A stretch of 64,000 bases of DNA from Cristatella mucedo (taxonomy: Eukaryota; Bryozoa; Phylactolaemata; Cristatellidae). The stretch covers positions 436,001 through 500,000 of the forward strand of contig WPIO01000094.1 of the NCBI GenBank assembly GCA_009760855.2. Reading direction: 5' to 3'. Position 1 is the first letter of the stretch, and every line of letters starts with the position of its first letter. Below the pieces are notes generated by a model. That model did not search any database, was not told where the DNA came from, and saw only the letters and a program-made list of their open reading frames with translations. The translations under genes and the position numbers were made by a program. Shown here piece after piece: positions 47,265-58,260 of this stretch.

Positions 47265-47790
47265 TTACGTCCACTGACTTAGCAGAATGGCTCTCCTAGC
47301 TCATTCCTTTCTATTCACTAAGACAGTAGGCGGAAGGTAGCTTGCTTGACAAAGATAGGTTAAAATCCGAGCGATGACGCCCCTTATTGTTAGCACTAAG
47401 GTCCGTGTTGTTGCCACTTTATTTAACTCAGTGTGACCTGCTAACTTGAACAAACTTGTACTAGCTCTACCAGCACTTGCTAATGCCACAGCAGTAGTTT
47501 TGGGACTAAGATGAGGGCTTGCTTTTTAGCCAAATAGTTAAGGCACTCACCTGAAAAAAGATACGGTGAATACATTAAATTGCCTAGTTCATGGGCTCAA
47601 CCCATGTAACATATATGAAGCAGCTTAATCGAGATCAAGCCCTGGTAAGGTGCTTTACAAATTGAATATACAATTTTTTTATTCGGTTTTGAGCTATTTC
47701 AATTCACCTTTGTTGCATTCCCATTTCAGTATCCAGCATTTTGTTGGGGCAGTTCCAGCTAAGCCGGCCGAATTATGCAGTCAATTATTA
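47265..47790 (+). repeat. Dispersed repeat C, copy 2 (no LINE insertion)
   Basis: Matches 42990-43420 plus 43895-43965 in order, and reads straight through the site where copy 1 holds LINE B ('cccatttcagtatccagcat' near 47725-47745). A tRNA-like segment near 47550 ('agccaaatagttaaggcac') corresponds to the A-box region of copy 1. Confidence 0.7.
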
Positions 47791-48655
47791 GTCATGATTA
47801 TCGGATAAGGTATTGCAGCTGCTGTATATATGGTCGGAACCACGATATAGTAGAGAGTGAAGATTCAAGACTCGAAGCATTTTCAATTTGAGAAATTGTG
47901 AGCTCAGGACCACACACTGGCTAAGCGTGCCATGGCCCCAATTAAACGGCTATAACCATGAGAGGATTTTAAATAGACCTGTCTGAATTATTGATATGAG
48001 CTCGATACACTATGGTATATGAGCTCGTCATAGCTTTAGTTTTCGGTAACTGTCGGCATCCCTGTGTGTATTGATACAGATTCAGCTAGTAACTAGCAAC
48101 ACTACAAGGTTCGATCCTGGCAAGCGTTCATTGAAACTCGGCTGAGACTAGCAAAGCTACATTCCCGATGTTTTGGGCCTAGTTGTGAATTGATGTGGAC
48201 GCCAACCACCATGTTTTTAACAACGACAAACAGAACCATCACTGTAGTGAAATGAGATTATCTGCCAGCCCAGTGAAGCTAAGATCGGTGTTGTTAAACA
48301 CTAAGTGGAAACTGTTTACATAAGAGAAAATGCAACTCAAGCTAACGACGGTGCTAATATAAAAGCAGCATATGACAAAACGACCGAGCTTAGGCTATTA
48401 CCAGTCCACCCTTCGGGTTGCAAAAGTGGATAAAGCCAGTACGTGCATAATGGGTCAATTCAAATTCGCGAAACTGACTACTAGCTCAGTTCAAATAGCC
48501 GGAAATCGTCTGAATGATTGTAGAATCATATAGCGGCTCTTTTAAGTGGCTAGAGCATTTCGTTCTGTTTTCATTAATTAAAGGCCCTATAGCATAAGGA
48601 TGATTGCAAAATTGTGAGGAAAATGCAAAGTTGATGCTTCCTCGATGATTTGATT
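47791..48655. other. Intron, little recognised
   Basis: A B-box-like 'ggttcgatcctgg' at about 48110 hints at another decayed tRNA-derived repeat, but no paired A box was found. Otherwise nothing. Confidence 0.35.
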
Positions 48656-48659
48656 ATAC

Positions 48660-49185
48660 GTGATAATAATAATAATAATGCACTTGAGAAAACGCCCTCA
48701 GAGAACTCAATGTCCTTCTAGGCGCTTTAAATGTAATGCAAACGGAAACGCGATTCCGTGGTGAGTAATATCATGCTTGATAAGCAACATGAATAACATG
48801 GTTAAGGGTGACATGCACCTGGGTAGCATGCAAATGTGGGTAGTGGCTGCATGCACAGTGTGAGCTGGCATAAGCATGTAAAGGACGAATCACAAGGACC
48901 CACTAAATGCTGTCTTAACTAGGTAAGTTTGTAAGTTCTTTTTAAATATGGTCAACTTAGGGGACGTTCCGACCCAAGTCGGGAGTTAGCTCCAGGCTTT
49001 CGGAGCCTAGGACTAAATGCAGGGTCTCCAAAGGATGTGAGGTTTGTACAACGTATTGGTCAATAGTTCTCATAATTCTAGCAATGCTACGTAGCTGAAA
49101 GTAGGCAGACTTGATTGTGGAGCTGATTTCGGAGTCTAACGAGAGGTCACGTTGGAACATGAACCTAGATTTCCAGCTTTGCCAT
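48660..49185 (-). mobile_element. LINE A 3' fragment with internal deletion
   Basis: A gataataataataatgcac tail is followed by 'ctaggcgctttaaatgtaat' and the 3' UTR. Near 49060 it jumps to the RT segment that corresponds to 'gcaatgttatgtagc' in the main copy, skipping several hundred bases. Confidence 0.85.
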
Positions 49186-50260
49186 TAGCTTTGAACCGTA
49201 TATGGCATAAGAAAAGCCGAAAACTCACGGCTCTCCACTATTCAACTTCCAGCCAACATAAATGGCGACGAGGCTGACTCTTTGTCATGCTACAGATAAA
49301 CCAATCATCCCGCATCTTGATTTCAAACTATGGCAAGTGTCAGGTATACATCCTTCGATCCCGAGCTGCAAAGGAATCTTTAGGTGATCCTGAAGTCTCG
49401 AAACAAGGTAAGAACTATTAGTTGAAAAAATATCTTGACGACATCTCTCAAATTTAGTTCGAGTTGAAGGTAATGGTTTTCTGGTTGCAATCGAAAGTTT
49501 CCCTACCAAGCGAATAATCTTTATAAGGGAAGCCTAAAACCATAGTTATGACCGAGGGCAGAAACCTTATTTCCGTTTAGTAGATGCCTTTTTACGAATT
49601 TTGTTGACACCATTTCATACGGTTCGATGGGATCGATGTTGTCGTAGAAATTTCTGTCTGATTAACTGGAATTACACATTGTCTTCTTTGTCTTTGTCTG
49701 ATGGTATGAAAGTCTTGGAACAAACCAGTCTAATTTCACTAATGACTTTGCAAACGTGACCATCCAGCTATAGGCTTTCAGAAATGACCTTCAAATAGTG
49801 ACCTTTGTGAAAAGATTTCTGACATGTGATCTTACAATTGTGACACTTCAGGCTATGGTTAGTCTCTTCTCGCATTTTTTAATCCGAATGAAACTAATTT
49901 AGAGGTAGATGGAAGACTGCTGATCAGTGTAAATTAAAATTGAATCATGACGACACTTGCTTTTAATTGTTCCTACCTCCAAAAATTTCAACCAGTATCA
50001 CGTTCCTTGCATTTTCTCTCAAATGTAGCTTGTGACAATGCAGCATATAGTTTCTTCAATACTTCGATTACGCCTCGATCTATTTAACTGTTAATGCATC
50101 TTCCCGTAATTCCGTCACCGAATGATCATGCTAAAATGCGAGCTTATCTAGAAAAAACAGTAAACGTTAAAATAGACACTATTAGCCATTCCCACTGGTG
50201 GGAGTGATTTCCTGCTTTCATCAGTACCTTTCGAAACTCTCAGAATGCTCAGTATGCAAT
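49186..50260. other. Intron, nothing recognised
   Basis: No exon with compatible splicing and no repeat family was identified. Short open frames look random. Confidence 0.4.
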
Positions 50261-50264
50261 TTTT

Positions 50265-50750
50265 TGTAATTAAACTCTACCAGTAATTCTGGATTGCTAC
50301 AAAGAATATGTGGGTGATACACAGAAACGTTTTGTATAGCTCACTAGCCAAATAAGTGGTTTACGATTCACATTTCTTAGCCGACAGACTTCTTTTCTCG
50401 CAGCAGTGAAAAAGGGGGAAGCATAGCACAGTAAAGAGAGCAGATGAGGTAGTTAGTAGCCTGGAAGTAGCAGCTCAGGACAGCCGCAGACAATGTTATA
50501 TATTCGACAGCTAGGGATAAGCTGTCATTGTAAATGAATTGTGGAAGCGAGTTCCAGTCTATGTCCTTCAGAGTTAAAGCTTCGGTCGCCAACTGTCGTT
50601 AGGCTGAATAATGAACCTGCTAATTTATTGTCTGTACAGGTCCTGAGGACACGTTGAGGCTGAAACTGGTGCAGCAGTTCAGCTTGGTATGGAGATGCTA
50701 AGCCGTGGCCTTCGCCTCGTTGGCCAGCAAGATACAAACAATAATTCATT
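50265..50750 (-). mobile_element. LINE B 3' fragment, degenerate
   Basis: Follows the LINE B order with many changes: 'agaatatgtgggtgatacac', 'gtggaagcgagttccag', 'ggtcctgaggacacg' and 'gctgaaactggtgcagcagt'. It stops near the segment encoding AELLHQFQ. Confidence 0.8.
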
Positions 50751-50839
50751 CGTTAAGGTTTTCTTCAATAACTCGACGACAAAATCTAGCTCCTGAGAGA
50801 ATTGAATTTTAATATTTATACTATACGTAATAGTGACGG

Positions 50840-51420
50840 TTATAATAGCCTCCTTTAGTGCTCTCAGTGAACTTTATCATTTATAGGCACTTTACGGATG
50901 CTACATAAAAAGATGTATCCAATAAGTATTGGTAACATCAGCAAAAAGTGGGAACAGAGTTAGCAGGCACCTAAACACGAAGGACGACTCAGTGAGAGCT
51001 TGCAAATGCTATTGAGCCAGGTGCTTTTTAAGCCTCTTTTTTACTATCACCATGGCATAGCACTTTGTGTCGTGCATTGGTAGTGTAATCCTGGTTTCAA
51101 GAGCATACAAACTAAACGCTTGGTTTCCGATGGTTCTGAGATTCTTACAAGGAATGGCTAGACGATTTTCTTTTCAGAGCTGCATTTCATATAACTCTTT
51201 GTGATTCTGGGAAAGAGTCTTGATAGCTATGGTGTAGCAGAAGAATGAAGGGACCAAAACGTGAATCTCAGAAATATATATGAAATCCCTCCGGACCCTG
51301 GCGACTTCGTATCACTGACTTAAAACTATGAAACCATCTTTAAGGACGTCATTGAAATGTGTGGTCATAAGTAACTAGCAGTAGTCATTCTTGGGTGGAG
51401 TTTAAATATCTTAGCCTCTG
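50840..51420 (-). mobile_element. LINE A relic, antisense, old
   Basis: A weakened tail ('cctcctttagtgctctcagt', 'ggcactttacggatgct') and 3' UTR segments ('cacgaaggacgactcagtga', 'gagcatacaaactaaacgc') appear in order. Identity is low. Confidence 0.6.
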
Positions 51421-51564
51421 TGCCACAACAAATAGGGCTGTGGATTTTTTTCTCGGCATTTGTACTGAACAATATTTTAGCCAAGTGTAAGAAGTTCTTT
51501 TAAAACACCATCCGAGTAGGAAGCAAAGCATCTAGTTCAGCTACAAAAATATATAATATAATCC

Positions 51565-51690
51565 ATTTGTCAAGCACTCCAAGCGAACTTAATCTCTATT
51601 CAGGGGCTCGGCATATGCCACTGGGCTCAAGCCCACGACATTGACGAGACCATGGGGGGTGCAGGCACCTTAATCACTCGGCCAAACCAA
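51565..51690 (-). repeat. tRNA-derived SINE, family 1, with LINE A-like tail
   Basis: The minus strand begins with a tRNA-like head having A box TGGCCGAGTGATTAAGG (51668-51684), similar to Leu/Ser tRNAs. A B-box-like GGGCTTGAGCCC follows (51623-51634). The element then ends in a string close to the LINE A 3' tail ('agagattaagttcgcttgga'; LINE A: 'agagattaagttctctgagg'). A shared tail would let LINE A machinery copy the SINE. Confidence 0.75.
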
Positions 51691-51699
51691 CTAGATCAG

Positions 51700-52945
51700 A
51701 GAACAAAATGTTCTTAGAGAGTTTTTAGTAGTTTTTTGATAGCCAGGGAGTATTGAGGTGACGAATTCTTCATACGAGTACATCCTAATTGTGCTTATTA
51801 CTTTGCAAGCCCTTTTTTATTCTTAGAACGTATTCTGCTAACTCGCACATCTGTGAAAAATTCAAGAGTACGCACGAAGCTCTGATTTTCCAGGAGCTTT
51901 GGTTATGATATCCACTTTCCAAATTTTCTTATTTGGTACGTTAAAGATGTCCATTATTCCGCGGGAGCAGCTGAGATTGCGGAATTCACGGGAACGTATC
52001 GATATAGACAATAGCTTTTCTCGGAGTTACGGAAACGTGTATGATTGTGATGGCAAATAAAAGCTAAGTCACGTCACTGCCGGTGTGTGCTAGTTGAAGT
52101 CACTGCAGCTATTTAAACAGTGTTATCGCTCAAACATGCGATAGGATTGCAGGATCACCATGCACGAGCTTCTAGCCACACCGTGTTCAGCATTCTTCGA
52201 CAACGCTCATGGACTTGTAGCCATAGCCAAGCAAATCCATCGTAACCCGGCACTCCTGGCTCCGAAATTCTCATGTAATTATATCGCCTTTGGGCGAACA
52301 CACGATGACCATACTACTGTGGTTTTGTCTCCCAAATTTGGCAACGACATGCTCATATTGCTAAATCTTTCACAAAGACTGTTAAGCTATTAATGTCACG
52401 TGTGGGAGTCCTCTTGTTCGCTGGAAAATTACTGAACTTTCTTTTGTCGCACGCGACCACTCATAGCCTTCAAACTTGTTACTGGCTGATGTGTTCTCAT
52501 CGAGTCTAAAGATATATAGCAGCATGCAGACACAACAGTAATGGCTTTTCAGTGGAAGCCTGATGACGTCACTTTATAGGGTGGTAACCTAATTGTCGTT
52601 GTGTAAATAACAATAAAGCATACCTAAATGTGTGTCGACTATCACACCATACAGGCAAGCTTTCTCTCGGTGAATTGCAATCAATATTCTTCAGTCTGTT
52701 ACAGCTGTGAGTATGTATAGCACAATATCACCTCGTACTTTTCCTTCTGCTCTATCTTTACGTTGAAGTAGTGAGAGAGCTAAAATGTGGCAGATAATCT
52801 AAGCTGCATCTCCCATATTAATGTTTTTTGTAGGACGCTATTGGTTACTTTTAGACAGCCATGTATCACCAAATCGTCCAAAAGAGTCAATAAAGCACTG
52901 ATCACAGGCATCTAGAGTCACCATGAGTTGCTGATTATCTCTTAC
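51700..52945. other. Intron, nothing recognised
   Basis: A 77-codon plus-strand frame at 52160-52393 was checked and has no recognisable motif or splice context. No repeat family was seen. Confidence 0.45.
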
Positions 52946-53140
52946 CCCGGACACAGGTCAGCGCAGTGTCATTGCTCCACTGCCAAGTTCCGACAGAAAT
53001 GCACGTCGCTGCTGACCCACCACTGATAGCCACGTAGCCTGAGTAGAGGCACGTGACGTGTAGTACCGTGCCGAGGTCATACGAGCTGTAAGCGTACTCT
53101 GCCTGTTGGGTGTTAGTGTTAATGGCCAGAGAAGTACAGC
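52946..53140 (-). CDS. CCP/sushi exon 6 (gamma type)
   Basis: A phase 1-1 exon with acceptor 'cttctttgtag' and donor gtaaga. The module has CTSLAINTNTQQ, HVTCLYSGY, ATC, SVGTWQWSNDTAL and TC. It is very close to the gamma exon at 57131 (shared NTQQ, GTVLHV, SGG and VGTWQWSN). All four cysteines are intact. Confidence 0.95.
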
Positions 53141-53258
53141 CTACAAAGAAGGAGGCACGGACTTGCAGATACGCTGGTGGACTGCAGTTCACATGCTCGG
53201 GCTGGAAAAAACTAGGAGCTACGGCGTCAGCCTGCGATCGCTGGGCAGGTGCACTCAC

Positions 53259-53465
53259 CAGTCGTGCAGACTAAAGTGCCGAAAGAGCCCCATGACCACG
53301 TGTACGACAAGCCAAAGTTTACGAAGCACGTTAGCTTAGTGCTGCCGCTGACGAGTGTATAGTTAGCCCTGCATCCGACTTGTACAGTTTCGCCATTGTC
53401 ATACGGGGCCGAGGAGTTTCCGAAAACTTCCACACCAGAGGACAGTGCAGGCAGGGAGAGACAGC
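53259..53465 (-). CDS. CCP/sushi exon 5 (beta type)
   Basis: A phase 1-1 exon with acceptor 'tggattgcag' and donor gtgagt. The module has CLSLPALSSGVEV, VGCRANY, LTC, YTWSWGSFG and LVCTT. It closely resembles the beta exon at 61975 (shared CLSLP, TLTC/KLTC, TWSWGS). The intron to the next exon is 118 bp. Confidence 0.95.
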
Positions 53466-53547
53466 CTGCAATCCACTTTGATGTAAATGACTCACTTACC
53501 AGGATATAGCAACATTAAGACACGTAATCACAATTTCAGCAACTCAC

Positions 53548-53760
53548 TATTCAGCTGGCACTCCAACTGTCCATTAGCCCAGACCCACGAATACGAGATG
53601 CCGGACGAAACGCACGTGACCGAATAGCTGCCGGCACTGAAGATGTAGCCGGGTGAGCACTTAACATCGAGCAAAGAACCATGGATGCAGGATCCAGAAG
53701 TCAGCTGGCTGATGCTGGCCAGCTCCGTGCCGTTATACAGATTTGGGTGGGAAGAGCATC
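53548..53760 (-). CDS. CCP/sushi exon 4 (alpha type), with a fifth cysteine
   Basis: A phase 1-1 exon with acceptor 'aatctatag' and donor gtgagt. The module has CSSHPNLYNGT, VKCSPGYIFSAG, VTC, YSWVWANG and LECQLN. It carries the four standard cysteines plus one extra in TSGSCIHGS, between the first and second. It resembles exon 1 (62300) in start and end (CSS ... CxLN). The intron to the next exon is 82 bp. Confidence 0.93.
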
Positions 53761-54455
53761 CTATAGATTAACATTAACACAGCATTTTGCTGCAGTCCAA
53801 GCAGTGCCTGGCTGCTGGTGCATGCTGCATGCTGCTAGTCTTCAATTACCAATAGCAGACAAGGGTAAACATACCTCAGCCAATTGTAAAACTTGTATAC
53901 AAAAGCAATAGCCTCACATAAAAAATTAGCACAAAAATAAATGACTATAAATAACATTACCAATAAGAATGCATATACAGATTACCTCTTCAGTCAGGAA
54001 AGAAAAACTGAATACTTCGTACTGCAAATAAATCAGTAAAATACAGCAAACTTTCTGTGTAGAATCGCTTCGCTGAGTCTGTACAATACTATTCATGCGT
54101 GTACCCATCCATTGCACTCACACCCAGAAGTACGGGTCGCCTTATTGCTTCATGACAGATGGACTGACTTCCTCACTATAAGTACTAGGAATAACACTAA
54201 TCCGATTGCAGTAAGAACTTTCTGCAAACGGCATAAGGGGACCCAATCATGTTTCTGCACTAACACAGCATATCACAAAGAGCTCCACTGCAAGCCATTC
54301 GTGGCTACTATTGCAATCTGTTGATCTCCATTTACCCCCAGCAAGCTCTCGGTAACACATACCTGAACTAATAAAAAACAACAGCCTGCAGTCGCTCATC
54401 TTGAGACCTGAGAAGAGCAAATCTCATTTCCTCACGCTACGACTTACCTCTCTAA
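53761..54455. other. Intron, nothing recognised
   Basis: No exon or repeat was recognised. A few short frames without splice support. Confidence 0.4.
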
Positions 54456-54459
54456 CATG

Positions 54460-55030
54460 TGTTAGATTCGGAATCACTGATTACGCCCGGTCGCGAGATG
54501 TGATGACTGAAGTCGAGATTTAGTTCGAGGCTTCAGGAGCATATGAACTGTAGGCACTATTAAGGTTTGTAAGAGGTGAATCTGATGACTTGCTTTGGAA
54601 AAGCGAGTAATAAGGTGAATAGCTTGGGGGTGCAGTAGGTTTGATAAATAAGCCGGAGTCAGAAAACAAAAAGACATAGGCATGAGTGAAAACATCTTAA
54701 ATTCAATGAGTTGCTTAATTGGTAGCCAGTGCAGGTCGGCAAGAAGTGGTGTGTGTTATGGCAACTGTGAAACTGCACAGACTGCAATGCATTTTTGCAC
54801 AAAACGGTAGACCAGCAATTTTGAGACTTACAAAAGTCGAGACGGTATGCCAAAGATTTACCATGCCGTTTAGATGTAGCACCCTGCCTAAGCAAGCCAG
54901 AATATCGGCGATGCCATGTAAATGAAGTGGTAGACTTGACTGTGGATCAGATGAGGCCGTCTAATGAAAAGTTACTTTCGAACTGGACGCCTAAATGTGT
55001 TGTAGATTTAACAAAATTTATACTAGCCAA
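54460..55030 (-). mobile_element. LINE A fragment, antisense, tail missing
   Basis: Begins within the 3' UTR ('gaggcttcaggagcatatga') and continues through RT C-terminal sequence ('ccagtgcaggtcggcaagaa', 'gagacggtatgccaaagatt', 'agttactttcgaactggacg'). The usual (ATT)n tail is not seen. Confidence 0.75.
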
Positions 55031-56140
55031 GCATGTTTTTAGGGATAGATTCTTCTATTCGGCATAGCTCTTGCATTACTGCACAATCTTGCCAATTGAC
55101 CTTGCACCCAGTTGAACTTTAAAAAAATAATCTTTTTCTCTAGGTAACCTCAATTTGTGTGACTTATTTGATCCACCCACTCCTCTGACTTAGTTTCATT
55201 AAAAAGCTAGAAAGCTCAAATATGAAACTGTAAGTGAAATAAGGGCATATTAACTGCCTACGAAGTGCCTTTGAAGTGCAATAAGTTCGTCGTGTGATTA
55301 TGTCTACTAAGATAATGCTTCTAACTTAAGGTTATCGGCTGATACCCACTTTACGAACACATGAAATATCCGAGAAACATATAGTGTACAGTATATTTCT
55401 GTACTAATTAATATTAATATCGACGAAAATACTCATAAATGAGCCAAAACTTGTTTAAGCTATTTTTATTATTATTCTTATTATTATTGAGATGAAGCTT
55501 GAAATGAAAAACTTGTCATGCAGCTGCAAAAATAGAAAAAGATATGCCAATACTTGGTAACTGATACCATTTAAATTCAATTTGCTAGCTCCTATTTAGT
55601 TTATATATTTAATGTTTTTTGCTAGTAAGATCATCATAAAGATCTTGAAATATTTGCTATCAATTTTTTTTAATTTAAGGACAGCGAAATTGCTAGTTAG
55701 AGATCAGACAGCCTGGAGCATTGACTTAGTTGGACGGGAAGGGTGCAGCATGAGAGAGGTTTGTCATTCATCTGTGAGATTGAGGGATTGAGGCCTGGGT
55801 TACAGGTGACCAGTTCACTTGAGAACTGAGACGAAGATGTAAGCAGTTTAAATGGTTACTTGGCTTGGGCTCCAAGACGGAACAGTTAACTTATCCACGA
55901 AAACAGCTTCGACGATCAAGGCCATTTTAATTTAAGGAAATTTTTTAAAACAGCAAATATTTTGACAAATATAGATCAGAGATGGAGCTGAGTTTTACAT
56001 TATATTTAAAAAACGAATTTAGTTTGTTTGTAGCACATCTAGTGGATTTTTAAGGACCTAGAGGTACCTTTCATTGGAAATGCTGAGTCAGACGGCCGTC
56101 AAAATGAATAGTGACGAGGATGACTGTTAAAAAAAGGCGA
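55031..56140. other. Intron, nothing recognised
   Basis: Includes a short (att)n run at 55468-55486 without a LINE tail. Nothing else was recognised. Confidence 0.4.
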
Positions 56141-56142
56141 TA

Positions 56143-56235
56143 TGTGTAGTGCCTTGACAGAAATTAATCTCTCTCCAGGTGCTTGCCATAGCCACAGTTT
56201 TTGAACCCATGAACTTGGTCGTCAAATGCAACTGC
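56143..56235 (-). repeat. tRNA-derived SINE, family 1, partial copy
   Basis: 'gtagtgccttgacagaaatt', 'aatctctctccaggtgct' and 'tgccatagcca' match the tail and junction of the SINE at 51565-51690 in order. The tRNA head is decayed ('tttttgaacccatgaactt'). Confidence 0.55.
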
Positions 56236-56389
56236 TTTGAAAATAGAATACTATTGGGTGATTTATGCCATACTCGCTCGTACAGCGGCCGATATTCGTT
56301 CCCTGCATACTTTTCATGATATGGAATAAAGTACAGTATCTGAGCTTCCGATCAGTAGTGGAATTCTTTAAATCCCTCTTATATTTAAG

Positions 56390-56480
56390 CTACTGCTACA
56401 GCTTGCATCACCAGTCGGGGTTTAGACCAACGATGGAAACCAAATTGGTATTATCCTCGGAGAGGCTATGTGTATGTGCA
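56390..56480 (+). mobile_element. Short LINE RT fragment, sense
   Basis: Plus-strand codons read HHQSGFRPTMETKLVL. This matches the QSGFR-x3-STE-x-AL region of non-LTR reverse transcriptases, present in LINE A at about 6190. The flanks are too decayed to assign with certainty. Confidence 0.5.
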
Positions 56481-56499
56481 TGTTCGACCTTCGCCACTA

Positions 56500-57130
56500 T
56501 AATCCGGGGTGAGCACCGTGCACGAGACAGAGCTTCAGTGCCTGCAGTTAGCTTGGTGAACGTGCAAAATATCCTGCAGCCAGTTAAATGAGGCTGGAGA
56601 ACTCACCTTCACCCTTGCATACTTTTCAGGTTTTGGCCCTAGCTCCACATGAGCCTCCCCATGGTTAGACACATTTTTGCCAACTACTGGACGGTATTTT
56701 CCCCTTCACTTTTTCACTGATTTCGAATGATAAGAGTCGAACTGAGAATGAAATAGGCACACTGGAGCATCGTCATATTGTAAATCAAGACTTCAATAGT
56801 ATTCCGTAGCAGATGATCAGTAGCAAGGTAAAACGAAGGCCAAATACCTTCAAACCATAGCAACCTTACAAACCCAGTAATGCTGAGTTGATTTAATTAC
56901 TATATTAGTTAATTTAACCAATCCGCTGATAAATGCTTCTCGTATGCCCATCGTTGCAATTGCAAATCTACGTTGGCAATACCCCTGTGCAGTAGCTTCA
57001 CACGCCCACCTACCACATCGCCGAAGTTTTGAGCATCCCATAGGTGGTCTGATAAAAGAAGGATGAGTGAGCACGGCTCAAGAATTGAAGGCATTTAATA
57101 AAACTCTCGATACTGCAACGGACAACATAC
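56500..57130. other. Intron, nothing recognised
   Basis: Intron left of the CCP exon at 57131. No additional exon or repeat was identified. Confidence 0.4.
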
Positions 57131-57325
57131 CCAAAGCACACGTGAGAGCAGTTCCGTTGCTCCACTGCCATGTTCCAACTGATACACATGTCGCTGTGGT
57201 TCCACCACTGACTGCCACGTAGCCCGGATACTGGCACTGGACGTGCAGCACTGTGCCCTGGCTGTATGAGTCGTTTGCATGTTCAACTTGCTGAGTGTTT
57301 AGGTTTATAGGAAGAGGGGCACAAC
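57131..57325 (-). CDS. CCP/sushi exon 3 (gamma type)
   Basis: A phase 1-1 exon with acceptor 'tattttttag' and donor gtatgt. The module has CAPLPINLNTQQ, HVQCQYPGY, ATC, SVGTWQWSNGTAL and TC. It has all four cysteines, the Gly-Tyr turn and the double Trp shared with the gamma exons at 52946 and 37474. It closes the first triad. Its distance from exon 2 (4.6 kb) is partly explained by a LINE B insertion. Confidence 0.95.
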
Positions 57326-57653
57326 CTAAAAAATAGGAAATAAATTGTCAACTCACCCTACAGAGGTATCCCAGATCAACTAATTAAGCTAGGCAAGCGG
57401 CCAGATCTCCAGCGATTGGCTGAAATAAAGTTATTCACTAACTCACTAAAAAAACATTATGCCAAGCAACATCGCTATTGACTTAGCAGATTGTTTATGG
57501 AAATTCCTTATAGGTTTGTTTTACGGACAAAGGACTCCATAACCCATCGTTGAACCTAATGGAATTGCACAACCCCTCTGACTGATACTTCCTTTCATCC
57601 AATCTCGGTGGAAATTAATACTTAATCAATCTTTCATTCTAAAATAATACTAG
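57326..57653. other. Intron, nothing recognised
   Basis: Short AT-rich segment right of the exon, with no recognised content. Confidence 0.4.
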
Positions 57654-57941
57654 TCTTCTTAAGATCGCTGCAGATAAAGTACACGCCCACCTGCCAGCAG
57701 CTGAGTGCAGGAGCATTTACAAAAGGCCGACCGGATCCGCATCACAACACTCCGGGGATTGAAGGCAGAGCGATGTGATACTGGACATTTCGTTCGCTTA
57801 TAAAGATTGAAGTCTACGTTATAACCGTCATGACCTTGGTCTTGTGAGCGAGCCCCGCCGCATATGCAAACCGCTTGGATATATGATAATAATAATAACA
57901 ATACCAATAATAATGCGTTTGCTATAGCGATCTTAAGAAGA
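57654..57941. repeat. 16-bp perfect inverted repeat flanking about 256 bp
   Basis: TCTTCTTAAGATCGCT at 57654-57669 is the exact reverse complement of 57926-57941. The right arm lies inside the 3' end of a LINE A copy. The internal sequence includes an (aat)n run at 57893-57914 and is otherwise unrecognised. Confidence 0.6.
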
Positions 57942-58260
57942 TTTCAATCTCTTTCCAGTCACTTTGCACTGCTTCAAAGGAGGGATGATTGAAGGGTTAG
58001 TGGTAGAGTGCTAAATACACAACAAGAATAACATTTTTATGGTCGATATTCACTGGGTCAGCATCACAAATTTTTACTCGCCAACTGTACCGTTTTAGCA
58101 TGCATAAGCAAATAAAGGACAAATCACAGTTTGCCACTGAATTTGGTGATATATAGACGTGCTTAAGTTTCTTCTTAAATGTAGTACAGTCAGGAAAAGT
58201 CGTGAGGCAAGTCAAGTTGGAGTTTCAGACTTTTGAAGCATAACAAATATATGCCCGGTC
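57890..58260 (-). mobile_element. LINE A 3' fragment, degenerate
   Basis: A gataataataataacaatac run is followed by a decayed tail ('tttcaatctctttccagtca') and the 3' UTR ('tcactgggtcagcatcacaa', 'aaataaaggacaaatcacag'). It ends near 58260. Confidence 0.75.

Noticed and set aside
52160-52393. 77-codon plus-strand frame with His-rich segment
   Set aside because: No recognised motif, no splice context, and opposite strand to the gene. It is consistent with chance.
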